The notes: generated by a model not told the origin, from the sequence alone. Shown: positions 43,723 to 53,997, counted from the first letter of the stretch. The stretch is DNA of 64,000 bases from RUG369 sp050949645 (GCA_050949645.1 JBMNGC010000001.1:1860001-1924000); one strand, 5' to 3'. A program made the numbers and translations.

Positions 43723-45006
43723 TTATCGCGACGCGCCGCCTTCCATCACGAGGCTGCAAAGCGTTCCTTCGTCGAGACGCGTTTCAATCACGCCCCCGTT
43801 CTTCACGTCGCTCGCCTTGCGTAATATCTTACCGGTATCAAGATTTCGAGTGATCGAATAACCGCGAGCGAGAACGGCGAGAGGGCTCATCGCCTCCAGT
43901 CGACCGACCGCCTCGCGGAACCGCGATTCATGGCGATCTCGCGACGCCTCGATTCCCCTAACAAGTCGCGACTCCATCTGCGACAGAATCTCTATCTTAC
44001 GGTCCCAGATAACCTTAGAGGGGTCCTTGAAGACGGGACGTTCCGAAAGTTCGCTAAGACGATTGAGAGCGTTCTCAAGGTTGCGCTCGACGACGTTTCG
44101 TATCCTTTGAGACCAGTCGTCGATATCGAGATAAAAATCTGCGTTGACTGTCGCGATGGTATGCGCCGCCGCCGTCGGCGTCAGCGTATGCACGTCTGCG
44201 GCGAGGTCGCAGAGCGACGTGTCGATCTCGTGACCGATTCCCGAAACGACAGGGACTTCGGAATCGGCGACCGCACGGACCGACGGCTCCTCGTTAAATT
44301 CCCAAAGATCCTCGACGCTCCCGCCCCCGCGAATGAGCGCGATCGCGTCGAGCTCGAGCGCCGTCGCGTTCTCATTGAGCGCTCGCAACGCCGCCGCTAT
44401 CTCGCGCGCAGCGCCAACGCCTTGGACTCGAGTCGGCGCAAGAACGACGCCGATACCCTTATCGAGCGACAACGTGTTGATAAAATCGCGCAGCGCCGCG
44501 CCCGTCCGAGACGTGACGACGCCAACGTTTCGAATGAAATAGGGCAACGGTTTCTTGCGTTCGGGGGCAAAGAGCCCTTCTTTTTCAAATTTGAGCTGGA
44601 GTTCGCGGAGACGCTTTTCCCACATCCCGACTCCAACCGGCTCCATCCTGTTCGTAATGAAATTGTACTTGCCGCCGCGCGCGTAGACTTCAAGGCGACC
44701 GTAGCACACGACCCTCATACCGTTTTCCGGCGTAAAGGGCAACTTGCTCAGCGCGGTCCGCCAAATGATACCAGGAATCTGAGAAGACTCGTCTTTGAGC
44801 GTGAAATAACCGTGACCTTTCGTCGTCGAAAATCCAGAAATTTCGCCGACGACGCATAATGAACGAAAGGAGGGCTCGAGAAGTCCCTTAATCTGTTGCG
44901 TAAGCTCGTCGACCGTCATCGGTTCGGGCGCCGATTTTTCGAACTCGTTAAATCTGCGAAAGCTCGTCAAATTCCCATTATAATCGCCGCCGTTTCTCGA
45001 GTACAT
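43723..45006 (-). CDS. xseA: Exodeoxyribonuclease VII large subunit
   Basis: XseA with XseB degrades single-stranded DNA. The 427-residue product starts with an OB-fold domain (LCVVGEISGFSTTKGHGYFT, then LKDESSQIPGIIW) and continues with the catalytic domain (VGVVTSRTGAALRDFINTLS, LIRGGGSVEDLWEFNEEPSV, SGIGHEIDTSLCDLAADVHT, LTPTAAAH). The ATG at 45006 follows AAAGG, and nine earlier in-frame codons are excluded. The small-subunit gene xseB is not adjacent. It ends convergent with the FlhB-like gene 51 bp away. Confidence 0.95.
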   Translation of the reverse strand: MYSRNGGDYNGNLTSFRRFNEFEKSAPEPMTVDELTQQIKGLLEPSFRSLCVVGEISGFSTTKGHGYFTLKDESSQIPGIIWRTALSKLPFTPENGMRVVCYGRLEVYARGGKYNFITNRMEPVGVGMWEKRLRELQLKFEKEGLFAPERKKPLPYFIRNVGVVTSRTGAALRDFINTLSLDKGIGVVLAPTRVQGVGAAREIAAALRALNENATALELDAIALIRGGGSVEDLWEFNEEPSVRAVADSEVPVVSGIGHEIDTSLCDLAADVHTLTPTAAAHTIATVNADFYLDIDDWSQRIRNVVERNLENALNRLSELSERPVFKDPSKVIWDRKIEILSQMESRLVRGIEASRDRHESRFREAVGRLEAMSPLAVLARGYSITRNLDTGKILRKASDVKNGGVIETRLDEGTLCSLVMEGGASR

Positions 45007-45130
45007 TGCAACCTTTCTGCCGTCAATCATCAACGGATAGTCAGCGTTGGATGGATAGTCTTTTGCGGATAGGCCAAGTTGGGCGTTACGCGTCCCGCAG
45101 GCGCCGCGGGGTTCGCGCGTTATCCGCGCG

Positions 45131-47902
45131 TCAGAACGCTATCGGAGCAAACGCGTCGAACGGGTCGGCGTCTGGGTCGACGACGCGTACGGTCAGCCGC
45201 TCGACGCAAGTCGCCGGTTTTTCAGCGTTGAGATCGCTCACCTCCAGTTCCAGGAGGTACACGCCGGGCTCAAGGTCTTCCGGAAGCGGAACCGAAACGT
45301 TAAGCACGACGTCGCGGAGCTTCGTCTCGGAAAGATTGTTGCAACGCTGCGTTTCGAAGGGAGTCTCCGGCGTCCCGTCCGCGCGCAGGAGCCGCCAGCG
45401 ACATTCAACGTCGATGGAGAACCCCTTATCCGTATCGCGGCTCGTCGCATAATCGAGCTCGGCATACGCATAGAGCGGTTCGCCCGCCTCGTAAGGATCA
45501 ACGCGCTCGTCAAAAATCCCGTAGCACGCGGGCGCCTCGACGAGGAGCGACTTACGAATTTGGAGCTGGCATAGCCCCGCGAGGGAGTCAAGTCCGGAAC
45601 GGAGTCGCTCGGCGACGAACGTCGGATCGATTTCTTCAAGCTGGTTCTGCAAAAGCGTCTCGAGTCCGCGACATTCTTTTTCCCAGAAGGTTCTCAACGG
45701 GTCGGACTCGTCCTGAATCTCATGAATCGCGCGATCGTATTCGCCGATGACGAGGTACAGGAGTCGCAGTCGCGCGTCGCAGATCCGCACGTCGTCGCCG
45801 CGTCGTTTGTGTTCCTCGCGCTCCTTCAGCAGCGAGCTTATCGCGCTCTTAATCTGCTCGATCCACGCGATCTCCTCCTGCGTAAGGGGCGCCGCGACGG
45901 CGTGTTCCGATTGGCGCGCGACAAGCGATTCTGGCGCCGATTCGCTCAGCGCGGACGCCTGGCTGTCAAGCGTTTCGTCAGTCTTGACGCTCTCCATTAT
46001 CGCATTGGCAAGATCGGACGCAATCCCACCCCCCGCAACCGTCGAGTTCGAAAAGACGTCGTTTGAAGGAAAAGAGGATCGATCTTGCAGTTCTGCATAT
46101 CTGGCGCTCGCAATCGCCCCGTCGACAATGCTATCGAGATCGTCTTCCAGGTCGCCCCCCTCGCCGTTCGGTTCGGCGTACGCGTCGAAAGCGTGGGATT
46201 CAGAAGGCGTCTCGAGCATCGACGCGTCCTGTTGCGCCAGTAAAGAGTCCTGATTCAAAACAGAAATATCGCCCGATTCGCGAACAGTTTCGGGGACCGT
46301 GCGAGGCGGTTCGGGACGCCCCGTAAGCGCGTCGACATAATCGTCGACCGTCGCGTCTGCAACGCGTTCCGGCGCAGAGAGGACCGAAGGGGGCGACGGT
46401 GCGGAATCTGGTTCGAACCAGTCGTAGGTCCTGCGGCTGCCAAGCGTGTCGCGGAAGGATTCGTCGACGTCGTCTCGGGCGCTCTGGTCGCTGGAATATC
46501 GTGCGACGACGGCTTCAACGACGGGCGCCGTCTCTTCACTCCAGCCAAAGAGGGATTCGGGGTCCGCTTTAACATAACGTTTGGCTTCAAGCGCGGGTCG
46601 ACGCGCGGCGAAGGAAGCCGGCGCGATCCCGGAATCCTGACGCGGAACAGCCGATGAGATCGGTCTTGTTATCCCTCGACCGTTGGAACGGATGACGCCC
46701 GACGTCTGCGAGATCGTTCTACCGGCGCTCGGCGCGACCGGCGAGAGAGCGGCGCCCCCGTCGCGTCCCTCGCGTCTGTCGAGATAGCCTCGACGGTTGT
46801 TCGCCGGCGACTCAGGAAGCTCGTCGTTCGGAACGCGCTCTTGACGCTCGATTCTCGGAGGCGCGTAGGAGCTGGAACGGTAACTGCTGGACTCTTCCGC
46901 CTCGATCTCTTCTATTTCTGGCTCTCTAAGCGCGGCGGCGCGACGACTCGCGCGCGGTTCCGTCGTATCGCGCGAAGCGGCGTCCCCATACGCGTAACTG
47001 TCGATCCGTGCGACGGCGCGACGATCGACGGGAACGCTGCCGGACGAATAATATGCCTCAATCATCGGCATCGGCGGTAGGAAATCGCGCTGATCATAGC
47101 TCTCGACGACGAGTCCGGCGCGATTCCAAGGTTTGACGTCCGGCGTCTTTTTCGGCAGAAGACGTCCGTTAAATAATCCAGCGCCGCCGCTTTTAGGCGT
47201 CGAGGAGTTCGACGATTTCGGGACAGCCGGCTCACGACGACCGCCGATCAGATTTTCTTCTTCGTTTGCCGGAGCCCTTTGCGTCGGAAAAAGCTTGCCT
47301 AAGAGTCCGGTCGGCTCCTGCTTTTCGCGTTTGACGACGGTCTCTTCAGCGACGTTCTGGCGGCGCGCCTGCTCGGCGCGTTCGCGTGCAAGCGCGTTGA
47401 GACGCTCCTGCTCAAGGCGTCGGTTCTCTTCGGAAAGCCGCAATTCTTCCGCAGGTTGAACCGGCTTCTTATTTTTAGTCGACATGAAAGGAAGACGGAA
47501 GGAATCCCTCATCCTTTCGGTCCACGACTTTTGTTCCGCAACTCCTTCGTCCGCCGCGACCTCGCGCACGGCGCCGCGCGTCGTGTACGCGTCCGCATTC
47601 AAATCGGAACGCGCCGTTCGCGTCTCGCGAACTTCGTACGTTCGCGGCGACCGGACTTCGTCGGCGGCGTCCACCATCCGCGCGCGATCCCAATCTGCCG
47701 TCGCGTCGCTCCCATCGAGATAGCGACCGTCGTTCCCGTAGTCCTTCCTGGAGAAAAAATGGCAACCGCCGCCGGCGCTGAGGATAGAGAGCAGAAGGAC
47801 GGCGCTCGCGAGAAGAACGACGCCTTTTCGAAAAGACGCGCTCTTCGCGACCGCATGGTCGTTGCGTTCAACAATTCGATCTTGTGCTTGTGTTCGTTTC
47901 AT
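45131..47902 (-). CDS. Large membrane-anchored envelope protein of unknown function
   Basis: The 923-residue protein has a single N-terminal hydrophobic segment (GVVLLASAVLLLSILSAGGG) ending at Cys47, so it is a lipoprotein or a signal-anchored protein. Residues 60-620 are low-complexity and charged, with a short coiled coil (SEENRRLEQERLNALARERA). The C-terminal 300 residues are ordered: an all-helical part (REEHKRRGDDVRICDARLRL, then LYLVIGEYDRAIHEI) and a beta-sandwich-like end (ELDYATSRDTDKGFSIDVEC, then VYLLELEVSDLN). I recognise no enzyme motif. The start at 47902 puts the hydrophobic segment near the N-terminus. A planctomycete-specific envelope protein is likely; function unknown. Confidence 0.8.
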   Translation of the reverse strand: MKRTQAQDRIVERNDHAVAKSASFRKGVVLLASAVLLLSILSAGGGCHFFSRKDYGNDGRYLDGSDATADWDRARMVDAADEVRSPRTYEVRETRTARSDLNADAYTTRGAVREVAADEGVAEQKSWTERMRDSFRLPFMSTKNKKPVQPAEELRLSEENRRLEQERLNALARERAEQARRQNVAEETVVKREKQEPTGLLGKLFPTQRAPANEEENLIGGRREPAVPKSSNSSTPKSGGAGLFNGRLLPKKTPDVKPWNRAGLVVESYDQRDFLPPMPMIEAYYSSGSVPVDRRAVARIDSYAYGDAASRDTTEPRASRRAAALREPEIEEIEAEESSSYRSSSYAPPRIERQERVPNDELPESPANNRRGYLDRREGRDGGAALSPVAPSAGRTISQTSGVIRSNGRGITRPISSAVPRQDSGIAPASFAARRPALEAKRYVKADPESLFGWSEETAPVVEAVVARYSSDQSARDDVDESFRDTLGSRRTYDWFEPDSAPSPPSVLSAPERVADATVDDYVDALTGRPEPPRTVPETVRESGDISVLNQDSLLAQQDASMLETPSESHAFDAYAEPNGEGGDLEDDLDSIVDGAIASARYAELQDRSSFPSNDVFSNSTVAGGGIASDLANAIMESVKTDETLDSQASALSESAPESLVARQSEHAVAAPLTQEEIAWIEQIKSAISSLLKEREEHKRRGDDVRICDARLRLLYLVIGEYDRAIHEIQDESDPLRTFWEKECRGLETLLQNQLEEIDPTFVAERLRSGLDSLAGLCQLQIRKSLLVEAPACYGIFDERVDPYEAGEPLYAYAELDYATSRDTDKGFSIDVECRWRLLRADGTPETPFETQRCNNLSETKLRDVVLNVSVPLPEDLEPGVYLLELEVSDLNAEKPATCVERLTVRVVDPDADPFDAFAPIAF

Positions 47903-48050
47903 TAGACGCCAGCTCTTTTGGGTCGTTACGCCGACCGCTGTAAGCGGAAATCGCTTCCTTGCGATTCCATTATCTTCGTAACCTTGCCGCAAACGCTCCT
48001 TCAAGCGTCAAGACGGCGGCGTTCCGATGGAAAAGGCGCGCACGCCGAAT

Positions 48051-49106
48051 TTACGATTTCTTATTTTTCTTATCGTAAATACGATCGAGCCATTCGCAGG
48101 TCCGACGCAAACCTTCCTCAAGAGGAATGGGCGCGTACCCAAGTTCCTTCTTGGCCTTATCGCATGAATATTTCCAATCGACAAGAAACGTCTTGACCCA
48201 GCCTGGGGTGATCCTCGGGTAGACTCCCGTCAATCCGGCCCATACCTTTAAAAAATGCCCGACGAGCAGCGGCATGCATTTATACAAGGGGAGCTTAAAT
48301 CGCTTCTTGCCGTCGATCTGGTCGATCAGACGGTAGAGCTCCAACAACGATGCGTTGTCGCCGCCCAAAATGTAGCGTTCGCCAATCCGACCCTTTTCCA
48401 TCGCGAGGCAGTGTCCTCGCGCGACGTCTTCCACGTAGCCGTAGTTGCCGTAATTGACCCCGTAATTGATGAGGAACGGCGCCAACCCACGCCGATAGTC
48501 TCGAATGAGGGCCGCCATCGCGTTCCCCTCCGAAAGCTGACCCGGCCCGTAAACGCGCGTCGGATTGACGATAACGATGGGCGCGCCCTTTTTCGCCGCT
48601 TGGAGAGCGACCTTCTCGCCTTCCGTCTTCGATTCTTCATACTCGGTGTAGTATGTATCCGTGATGCGTTCAAGCGTTTCGTCGCATAGGTCGCCCTTAG
48701 GAGTCGGCCCGAAGGTTACGATCGTCGACGTCGCGACGATCCGTTCGACCTCAAGCTTCTTCGCCGCGTTGAGCACGTTCTGAAGTCCGTCGACGTTCAC
48801 CTTAAAGAACACCTCGGGATTGCGCGAATAGTTCCGAGCGTAGCCCGCCAGCGCGAAGACGTACTTGCACCCCTTCATTCCGCGGACAATCGAGTCCGGA
48901 TCGTTCACGTCGCCGGCGACATGTTTGAAATTCGGATGCTCCCAGAGCTCCTTCGGAGATCCTTCAAAGCCCGGCGGAATCGTCGGCTTCGAGCGGCTCA
49001 TGCCGCGAACGCGCCAACCGTTTGCCAATAACTGCCGCGTGAGCGTCGAACCGATAAAGCCCGTCGCTCCCGTGATAAATATGGTTGCCGATCGATCGAG
49101 TGACAA
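48051..49106 (-). CDS. NAD-dependent epimerase/dehydratase (extended SDR)
   Basis: The 351-residue protein is an extended short-chain dehydrogenase with Rossmann motif FITGATGFIGSTLTRQLL, catalytic pattern Tyr-x3-Lys in YEESKTEGE, and NPTRVYGPGQLSEGNA. It resembles the HpnA-like sugar epimerases and dihydroflavonol-reductase group, acting on nucleotide-sugar or isoprenoid-linked substrates; the exact substrate is unknown. The start codon is TTG at 49106, preceded by AGAGGTG at good spacing; no nearer ATG gives the full Rossmann fold. It lies between two envelope-protein genes on the same strand, 49 bp after one. Confidence 0.92.
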   Translation of the reverse strand: MSLDRSATIFITGATGFIGSTLTRQLLANGWRVRGMSRSKPTIPPGFEGSPKELWEHPNFKHVAGDVNDPDSIVRGMKGCKYVFALAGYARNYSRNPEVFFKVNVDGLQNVLNAAKKLEVERIVATSTIVTFGPTPKGDLCDETLERITDTYYTEYEESKTEGEKVALQAAKKGAPIVIVNPTRVYGPGQLSEGNAMAALIRDYRRGLAPFLINYGVNYGNYGYVEDVARGHCLAMEKGRIGERYILGGDNASLLELYRLIDQIDGKKRFKLPLYKCMPLLVGHFLKVWAGLTGVYPRITPGWVKTFLVDWKYSCDKAKKELGYAPIPLEEGLRRTCEWLDRIYDKKNKKS

Positions 49107-49133
49107 CGCAACACCTCTTTTTTATTAAAGGAA

Positions 49134-49150
49134 AACGACTTGTCGTCGTT
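49134..49150 (-). terminator. Weak terminator after the 420-residue envelope protein gene
   Basis: A 6-bp stem AACGAC/GTCGTT with a 5-nt loop is followed on the minus strand by TTCCTTT. It lies between the stop at 49156 and the ribosome site of the next gene, so read-through is plausible. Confidence 0.35.
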
Positions 49151-49155
49151 ATGAC

Positions 49156-50418
49156 TCAATTTTGCCCAGACGTCAGGCGTGAGTTTTCGTCTTCCAAATC
49201 TTGCGTCGAATTCGAGCCGCTCAACCCTGATTTTTCTCGATCGAGCTTCTCGACAACCTGACAACTGTAGTCCATATAACTTGCGAACCCGAAGGCGCCA
49301 GGAACGGACTTCTTGAAGGTCAGCTCCGTTCGTAACGTCTGTCCGAGTTCTCTATCGAAGAGCGTTCGACCCGTAAAAAGTCGTTCCGCCAGCGCGCCCT
49401 CGACGACCGGATCGTCGACGATCGACACGAGGGTCGTCTTAAAGGTGATCGTCGCGTATTTGTCGTCGATCTGATCGAGTCGGAAGCGTTCGACGATTCG
49501 ACACGCACGCGGTAGATCGTCGCTACCCTTGAGGTAGAGCGTATAGGGGATCGTCCAGACGTCCCCCACGGCAATTTCCTCGTCCGGGAACGGGACCATC
49601 ACGTTCGAATCGCCTTCGCGCCCATGATATTCGGCGACGAGGCGCTTCTTGTCCGACATCACCCCGTGCACGTCAATCCCAAATGTTTCGAGCACGACCC
49701 CGATCGCTTTTTCCGTGCCAAAAGACGCAATTTCTTTTGGAACGACGACATCGCGATCGCTGTCGTAGTCGATCGGATCTTTGCCTTCCTCGCGCTGCTG
49801 GAGAACCATCTTATCGATCCAGTGATGCGCCATGATCCTGCCGTCAGGAAGCGCGTCCTGAAACTCCCATCGACGCCATGTTGTCGACGAAGTCTCGATA
49901 AGCCGCTCGACGCCCCCGTAGGAAACGCGTTTGCGCACCAGGTGCACGACGTTCCACGCGAGGTCCGAGTTCGGAGTAAACTTGTATTCCAACCTATATT
50001 TCGGCGCGTCGGCCGTCTCCGCCGAACGCTCTGAAAGCGTCGGCGCGATGAGGGTGCGGTCGTCTGAATATTTCCGTTTCGTCTCGTCGTCGACGAGGGA
50101 CATGTCGATCCCGCCAGAGTCAGATTCGGTCCCACCTCCTGCAACGCCCTCCTCACCGTCTTCGTCGGAGAAGACGCCGACAAATTGAGAGGTTGTCTGG
50201 CGCAACGCCGACGCGGCGTCGCTGAGAGCGTCGACGTCGTCGGACGACTGAGATTCCTGGGGAGTTTGGGTCGCGTCGGTCTTTTCCGCGCCCTCCTGAC
50301 GTTCGACGGCGGAAATGTCGCGCGGAGTCGTCGGCGTGCGATCCCCGCACCCCGCCGACGCTGGGACAATAACCGCCAATAACAGCGTCAAACTTGTCGC
50401 GATTGAACGTCTCTTCAT
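49156..50418 (-). CDS. Putative exported lipoprotein of unknown function
   Basis: The 420-residue protein has an export signal (MKRRSIATSLTLLLAVIVPA) with a possible lipidated Cys24, although the -3 residue is Ser rather than Leu. A polar low-complexity segment (30-130) follows, then a beta-rich domain (RLEYKFTPNSDLAWNVVHLV, RRWEFQDALPDGRIMAHHWI, EEIAVGDVWTIPYTLYLKGS, ATITFKTTLVSIVDDP) that resembles uncharacterised DUF6263-like exported proteins. That comparison is from memory of the fold pattern and is unverified. It precedes the epimerase gene by 49 bp. Role unknown. Confidence 0.75.
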   Translation of the reverse strand: MKRRSIATSLTLLLAVIVPASAGCGDRTPTTPRDISAVERQEGAEKTDATQTPQESQSSDDVDALSDAASALRQTTSQFVGVFSDEDGEEGVAGGGTESDSGGIDMSLVDDETKRKYSDDRTLIAPTLSERSAETADAPKYRLEYKFTPNSDLAWNVVHLVRKRVSYGGVERLIETSSTTWRRWEFQDALPDGRIMAHHWIDKMVLQQREEGKDPIDYDSDRDVVVPKEIASFGTEKAIGVVLETFGIDVHGVMSDKKRLVAEYHGREGDSNVMVPFPDEEIAVGDVWTIPYTLYLKGSDDLPRACRIVERFRLDQIDDKYATITFKTTLVSIVDDPVVEGALAERLFTGRTLFDRELGQTLRTELTFKKSVPGAFGFASYMDYSCQVVEKLDREKSGLSGSNSTQDLEDENSRLTSGQN

Positions 50419-51134
50419 AATGCTCCTGCGCTCCGTGCGTAATTTTCGACTCGCTGAATGAATACAAGTCGCCGTCGCAGAGAATAAACATTAGGGACGC
50501 AACCGTCCAGATCAAAAATTTTCTTCCAAAGCGCGCGCTCGCCCCAAAACCCTTCCAACTCTCTCCTACTTTTCAACGCGTCCGCGAGCGTTAGAAGGGT
50601 CGCGTTTCACGAGCGACGCTCCGGAAAATTCCACTCCCGGGCGCTGGACAAATATTAGAGTAGGCTATAATGCGGTGGAGGGGAGGCGTCAAAATTATAT
50701 AGCGCGAGTTACAGTTATTGTCCTTACGGCAGATTACCCAAATTTTCCCCTCTCAAAACCCCCGCTCGCGTTCCGTCTCCTTTTTCATGTATGAGAATCG
50801 AACTTGTCAGACATATGAACGCCGGTTTTCCCGAACAAGGCGCGGCCAGGGGGACGACGCTCTACTTTGTTCGGAGAACTCTGGTTTCGCAATCCTTCAT
50901 GAAAAAAATCGAATGGCTCAGGCTCGTAAACGAGGGTCTGACGTTCGCGATCATTCTATGCATTTTTGGAGAACGTTTCACAACGACAAACAATTTTTCT
51001 CCTACGCTTGAAAAAATAATTGGGGAGAATTATTAGCTCTGGCGTTAGTTTTGCATAGGACTTGCTCGGACGAGCAGCGCCTGCGCGCCGCTCTCAGCAT
51101 CGCAATTGGATGATTCAGGGATACTGAGAATTAC
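50419..51134. other. Intergenic region upstream of clpC
   Basis: The 716-bp gap between divergent genes contains a promoter-like sequence at 50645-50671. An 81-residue ORF at 50791-51036 lacks a ribosome site and a recognisable product, so I did not call it. The clpC leader may be up to 460 nt long if that promoter is used. No riboswitch or RNA gene was recognised. Confidence 0.6.
50645..50671 (+). promoter_or_regulatory. Candidate promoter upstream of clpC
   Basis: TGGACA (50645-50650), a 15-bp spacer and a perfect TATAAT (50666-50671). The spacer is short and the clpC ATG is about 460 bp away, so assignment is uncertain. Confidence 0.4.
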
Positions 51135-53861
51135 ATGGCATACGAACGATATACAGCGCGAGCCAAAAACGTGTTGAAAAACGCTTTTCACGAGGCTCAG
51201 CTTTTCAATCACGAATACGTTGGAACGGAACATATCCTCCTTGGGATCATCAAGGACGATTTTTGCGTTGCCGCGCGTATTCTAAAAGACGCGGGAGTCG
51301 AATACAAGAAGGCGCGAATTGAGGTCGAAAAACTCGTGCCTCCTGGAGCTGATACGATAACTAGCGGAAGAATCCCGCACTCTCCCGATACGAAACGAGC
51401 GCTCACTCGCACCGCCGAACAGGCCTCGAACCTGGAAATTTCGTACATCGGAACGGAGCACATTCTCCTCGGACTCATTGCGGACGCCAGCTGCACGGCC
51501 AGTCAGGTCCTCCTGAACCTCGGGATCAACCTTGACGCGCTCCGCGATAAGATCCTTGAGGTCATCGGCAACAACGGTAACGACTCCCTTGACGGACTCG
51601 CCGGTCGGTCTTCCGAAGGTGAAAAACGTTCCTTCGACGGTTCTCTCGGAGAATCCTCGTCGAGCGATTCTTCCTCCGGCGACCGCCCGCAAGCTCCGCG
51701 CAAGACGAAAACGCCCGCGCTTGACAGCTTCGGGCGCGACCTCACCGAACTTGCGCGAAGAGGGCTCCTCGACCCCGTCGTCGGACGCGAAATTGAAATC
51801 GAACGCACGATGGAAATCCTCGGACGACGCATTAAGAACAACCCGGTGCTCCTCGGCGAAGCGGGCGTCGGTAAGACGGCGATCGCCGAAGGACTTGCGC
51901 AGCGAATCGTCAACGGCGAGGCGCCGGAGATCCTTTTGAATCGCCGAATCGTCGCGCTCGACCTGACGATGATGGTCGCTGGAACAAAATACCGCGGTCA
52001 GTTCGAAGAGCGCATCAAAGCGTTATTGAATGAAGTCAAACGCGCTAAAAACGTTATCCTCTTTGTCGACGAACTCCACTCGCTCGTCGGCGCGGGCAGC
52101 GCGGAAGGCGCCAACGACGCCTCCAATATCCTTAAGCCGAGTCTCTCGCGAGGCGAGTTACAGCTCCTCGGCGCGACAACCTTCGACGAATATCGAAAGT
52201 TCATCGAAAAGGATCACGCTCTTGAACGTCGTTTCATGCCCGTCAAGGTCAACCCGCCGACGCCCTCGGAAACGATTGAAATCCTCAAAGGACTCCGTCC
52301 TTGCTATCAGGATTTCCATCGCGTCAGGATTACCGACGACGCGCTGAGAGCGGCGGTCGATCTCTCGGATCGGTACATCACCAACCGCAGTTTTCCCGAC
52401 AAAGCAATCGACGTGATCGACGAGGCGGGCTCTCGTGTGAGACTCCTCTCCAGCACGCGTCCGCCCGACCTTGCCGAAGTTAACCGCAAGATCAAGGAAA
52501 ACGTTAAATTCAAAGATCAGGCCGTCAGCAGCCAGGAATTTGAAAAAGCCGCGACCTACCGCGATCAGATCGATAAACTCAACGAACGGAAGCACGAGCT
52601 CCTCAGGGAGTGGCGCGACAAGCAACGCGAGACGCGCGGCGTCGTTGACCGCGCGGTCGTCTCCGAAGTCGTTTCAAGGCTCTCGGGCGTGCCTATCACG
52701 CACCTCACCATCGAGGATTCGAAACGTCTCCTCAATATGGAGAACGAACTTCACAAGCGCGTCGTAAGCCAGAACGAGGCCGTCACGGCGATCGCGAAGG
52801 CGATCCGTCGTTCTCGAAGCGGCATTCAGGACCCCAAACGTCCGATTGCCTCATTCATCTTCGCCGGGCCAACTGGCGTCGGAAAGACCTTGCTCGCCAA
52901 GACGCTCGCCGAGTTCATGTTTGGCGACGAAAACGCCGTCATCCAGATCGACATGAGCGAATACATGGAGAGTTTCAACGTCAGCCGGATGGTCGGATCG
53001 CCGCCAGGCTACACCGGTCACGACGAGGGCGGACAGCTCACCGAACAGGTGCGGCGTCGACCCTACTCCGTCGTCCTCTTCGACGAACTCGAAAAGGCGC
53101 ACCACGACGTTTACAACATCCTCCTTCAGGTCCTTGAAGAAGGACGCCTTACCGACAGCTTGGGACGCATGATCGATTTCCGTAACACGATCATCATCAT
53201 GACGACCAACGTTGGCGCCGCCGCAATTAAGAACGAGACTTCCTTCGGGTTCCGTGAGCCCAGCGGGGACGACACGTATGAGAGTATGAAGACGCGCGTT
53301 AACGAGGAAATCGAGCGCACGTTCCGACCCGAGTTCCTCAATCGTTTCAACGATATTATCGTTTTCCGTCACCTTACGAAGGAAAACCTCACCGCGGTCG
53401 TCGATATCGAGCTCAATAAGCTCCGTGATCGACTCGTCGATAAAGACCTGTGCCTCCTCATCTCCGACGAAGCCAAAAGCTACGTTGTCAAGCAAGGCAC
53501 GAATCTCGACTTCGGCGCGCGACCCCTTAGCCGCGCGCTCGAAACCCACCTCGAAGATCCGCTGTCGCAAAATATGCTCCAAGGGGTCCTGGACGGACAC
53601 AACGTCGTTAGCATCACCCTTGAAACGACGGAAAAGCCGGCCGAAAAGGAAGGCGACGAACCTAAGAAGGAGCAGAAGCTTATCTTCACGCCCAAAGATT
53701 ACGCCGACCTACCGGAAGACGTCCTCGAGGGCGAGCAGATCAAGAAGTACCGCGAGGCCATCGAAGAGCGCGAGAAACTTCGCAACAGCCATTCTGACGA
53801 AGAAGAAGACGCTTCCGAAGCGGAGCCTATTGAAAGCGGATCTCAAACTTTGTTGAGCTGA
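51135..53861 (+). CDS. clpC: ATP-dependent Clp protease ATP-binding subunit ClpC
   Basis: ClpC is the AAA+ unfoldase partner of ClpP. The 908-residue protein has the double Clp-N domain (YTARAKNVLKNAFHEAQLFN, GTEHILLGLI), AAA-1 with Walker A GEAGVGKT and FVDELHSLVGAG, the UVR-like middle domain (SQEFEKAATYRDQIDKLNER) that identifies ClpC, and AAA-2 with GPTGVGKT and LFDELEKAHHDVYN. The 70-residue C-terminal tail after the AAA-2 lid is acidic and longer than in Bacillus ClpC. The ClpP-binding loop was not positively identified. A strong terminator follows. No mcsA/mcsB genes are nearby. Confidence 0.96.
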   Translation: MAYERYTARAKNVLKNAFHEAQLFNHEYVGTEHILLGIIKDDFCVAARILKDAGVEYKKARIEVEKLVPPGADTITSGRIPHSPDTKRALTRTAEQASNLEISYIGTEHILLGLIADASCTASQVLLNLGINLDALRDKILEVIGNNGNDSLDGLAGRSSEGEKRSFDGSLGESSSSDSSSGDRPQAPRKTKTPALDSFGRDLTELARRGLLDPVVGREIEIERTMEILGRRIKNNPVLLGEAGVGKTAIAEGLAQRIVNGEAPEILLNRRIVALDLTMMVAGTKYRGQFEERIKALLNEVKRAKNVILFVDELHSLVGAGSAEGANDASNILKPSLSRGELQLLGATTFDEYRKFIEKDHALERRFMPVKVNPPTPSETIEILKGLRPCYQDFHRVRITDDALRAAVDLSDRYITNRSFPDKAIDVIDEAGSRVRLLSSTRPPDLAEVNRKIKENVKFKDQAVSSQEFEKAATYRDQIDKLNERKHELLREWRDKQRETRGVVDRAVVSEVVSRLSGVPITHLTIEDSKRLLNMENELHKRVVSQNEAVTAIAKAIRRSRSGIQDPKRPIASFIFAGPTGVGKTLLAKTLAEFMFGDENAVIQIDMSEYMESFNVSRMVGSPPGYTGHDEGGQLTEQVRRRPYSVVLFDELEKAHHDVYNILLQVLEEGRLTDSLGRMIDFRNTIIIMTTNVGAAAIKNETSFGFREPSGDDTYESMKTRVNEEIERTFRPEFLNRFNDIIVFRHLTKENLTAVVDIELNKLRDRLVDKDLCLLISDEAKSYVVKQGTNLDFGARPLSRALETHLEDPLSQNMLQGVLDGHNVVSITLETTEKPAEKEGDEPKKEQKLIFTPKDYADLPEDVLEGEQIKKYREAIEEREKLRNSHSDEEEDASEAEPIESGSQTLLS

Positions 53862-53901
53862 TTTGGCGTCTCTTTGGCGCGTCGGCTATTCCGGCATAGT
53901 C

Positions 53902-53935
53902 AAGGGGGAGCGCTCGCCGCGTTCCCCCTTTTTTT
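53902..53935 (+). terminator. Rho-independent terminator after clpC
   Basis: A strong stem AAGGGGGA/TCCCCCTT around an Arg/Cys-neutral 13-nt GC-rich loop runs into seven or more T, 40 bp past the clpC stop. Confidence 0.9.
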
Positions 53936-53997
53936 GTAGACGCCGGAGCACGCGCGTGGAAAAGGAAACTTTCTACAACTTCAGGCCCCCCCTATAA

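Noticed and set aside
50791..51036. 81-residue ORF in the clpC upstream gap
   Set aside because: The ATG has no ribosome-binding sequence, the composition is unremarkable and no family is recognisable; a real small protein cannot be excluded.
51121..51135. CTGAGA-like sequence resembling a TPP riboswitch core
   Set aside because: It sits directly before the clpC start and the other conserved TPP-riboswitch segments are absent.
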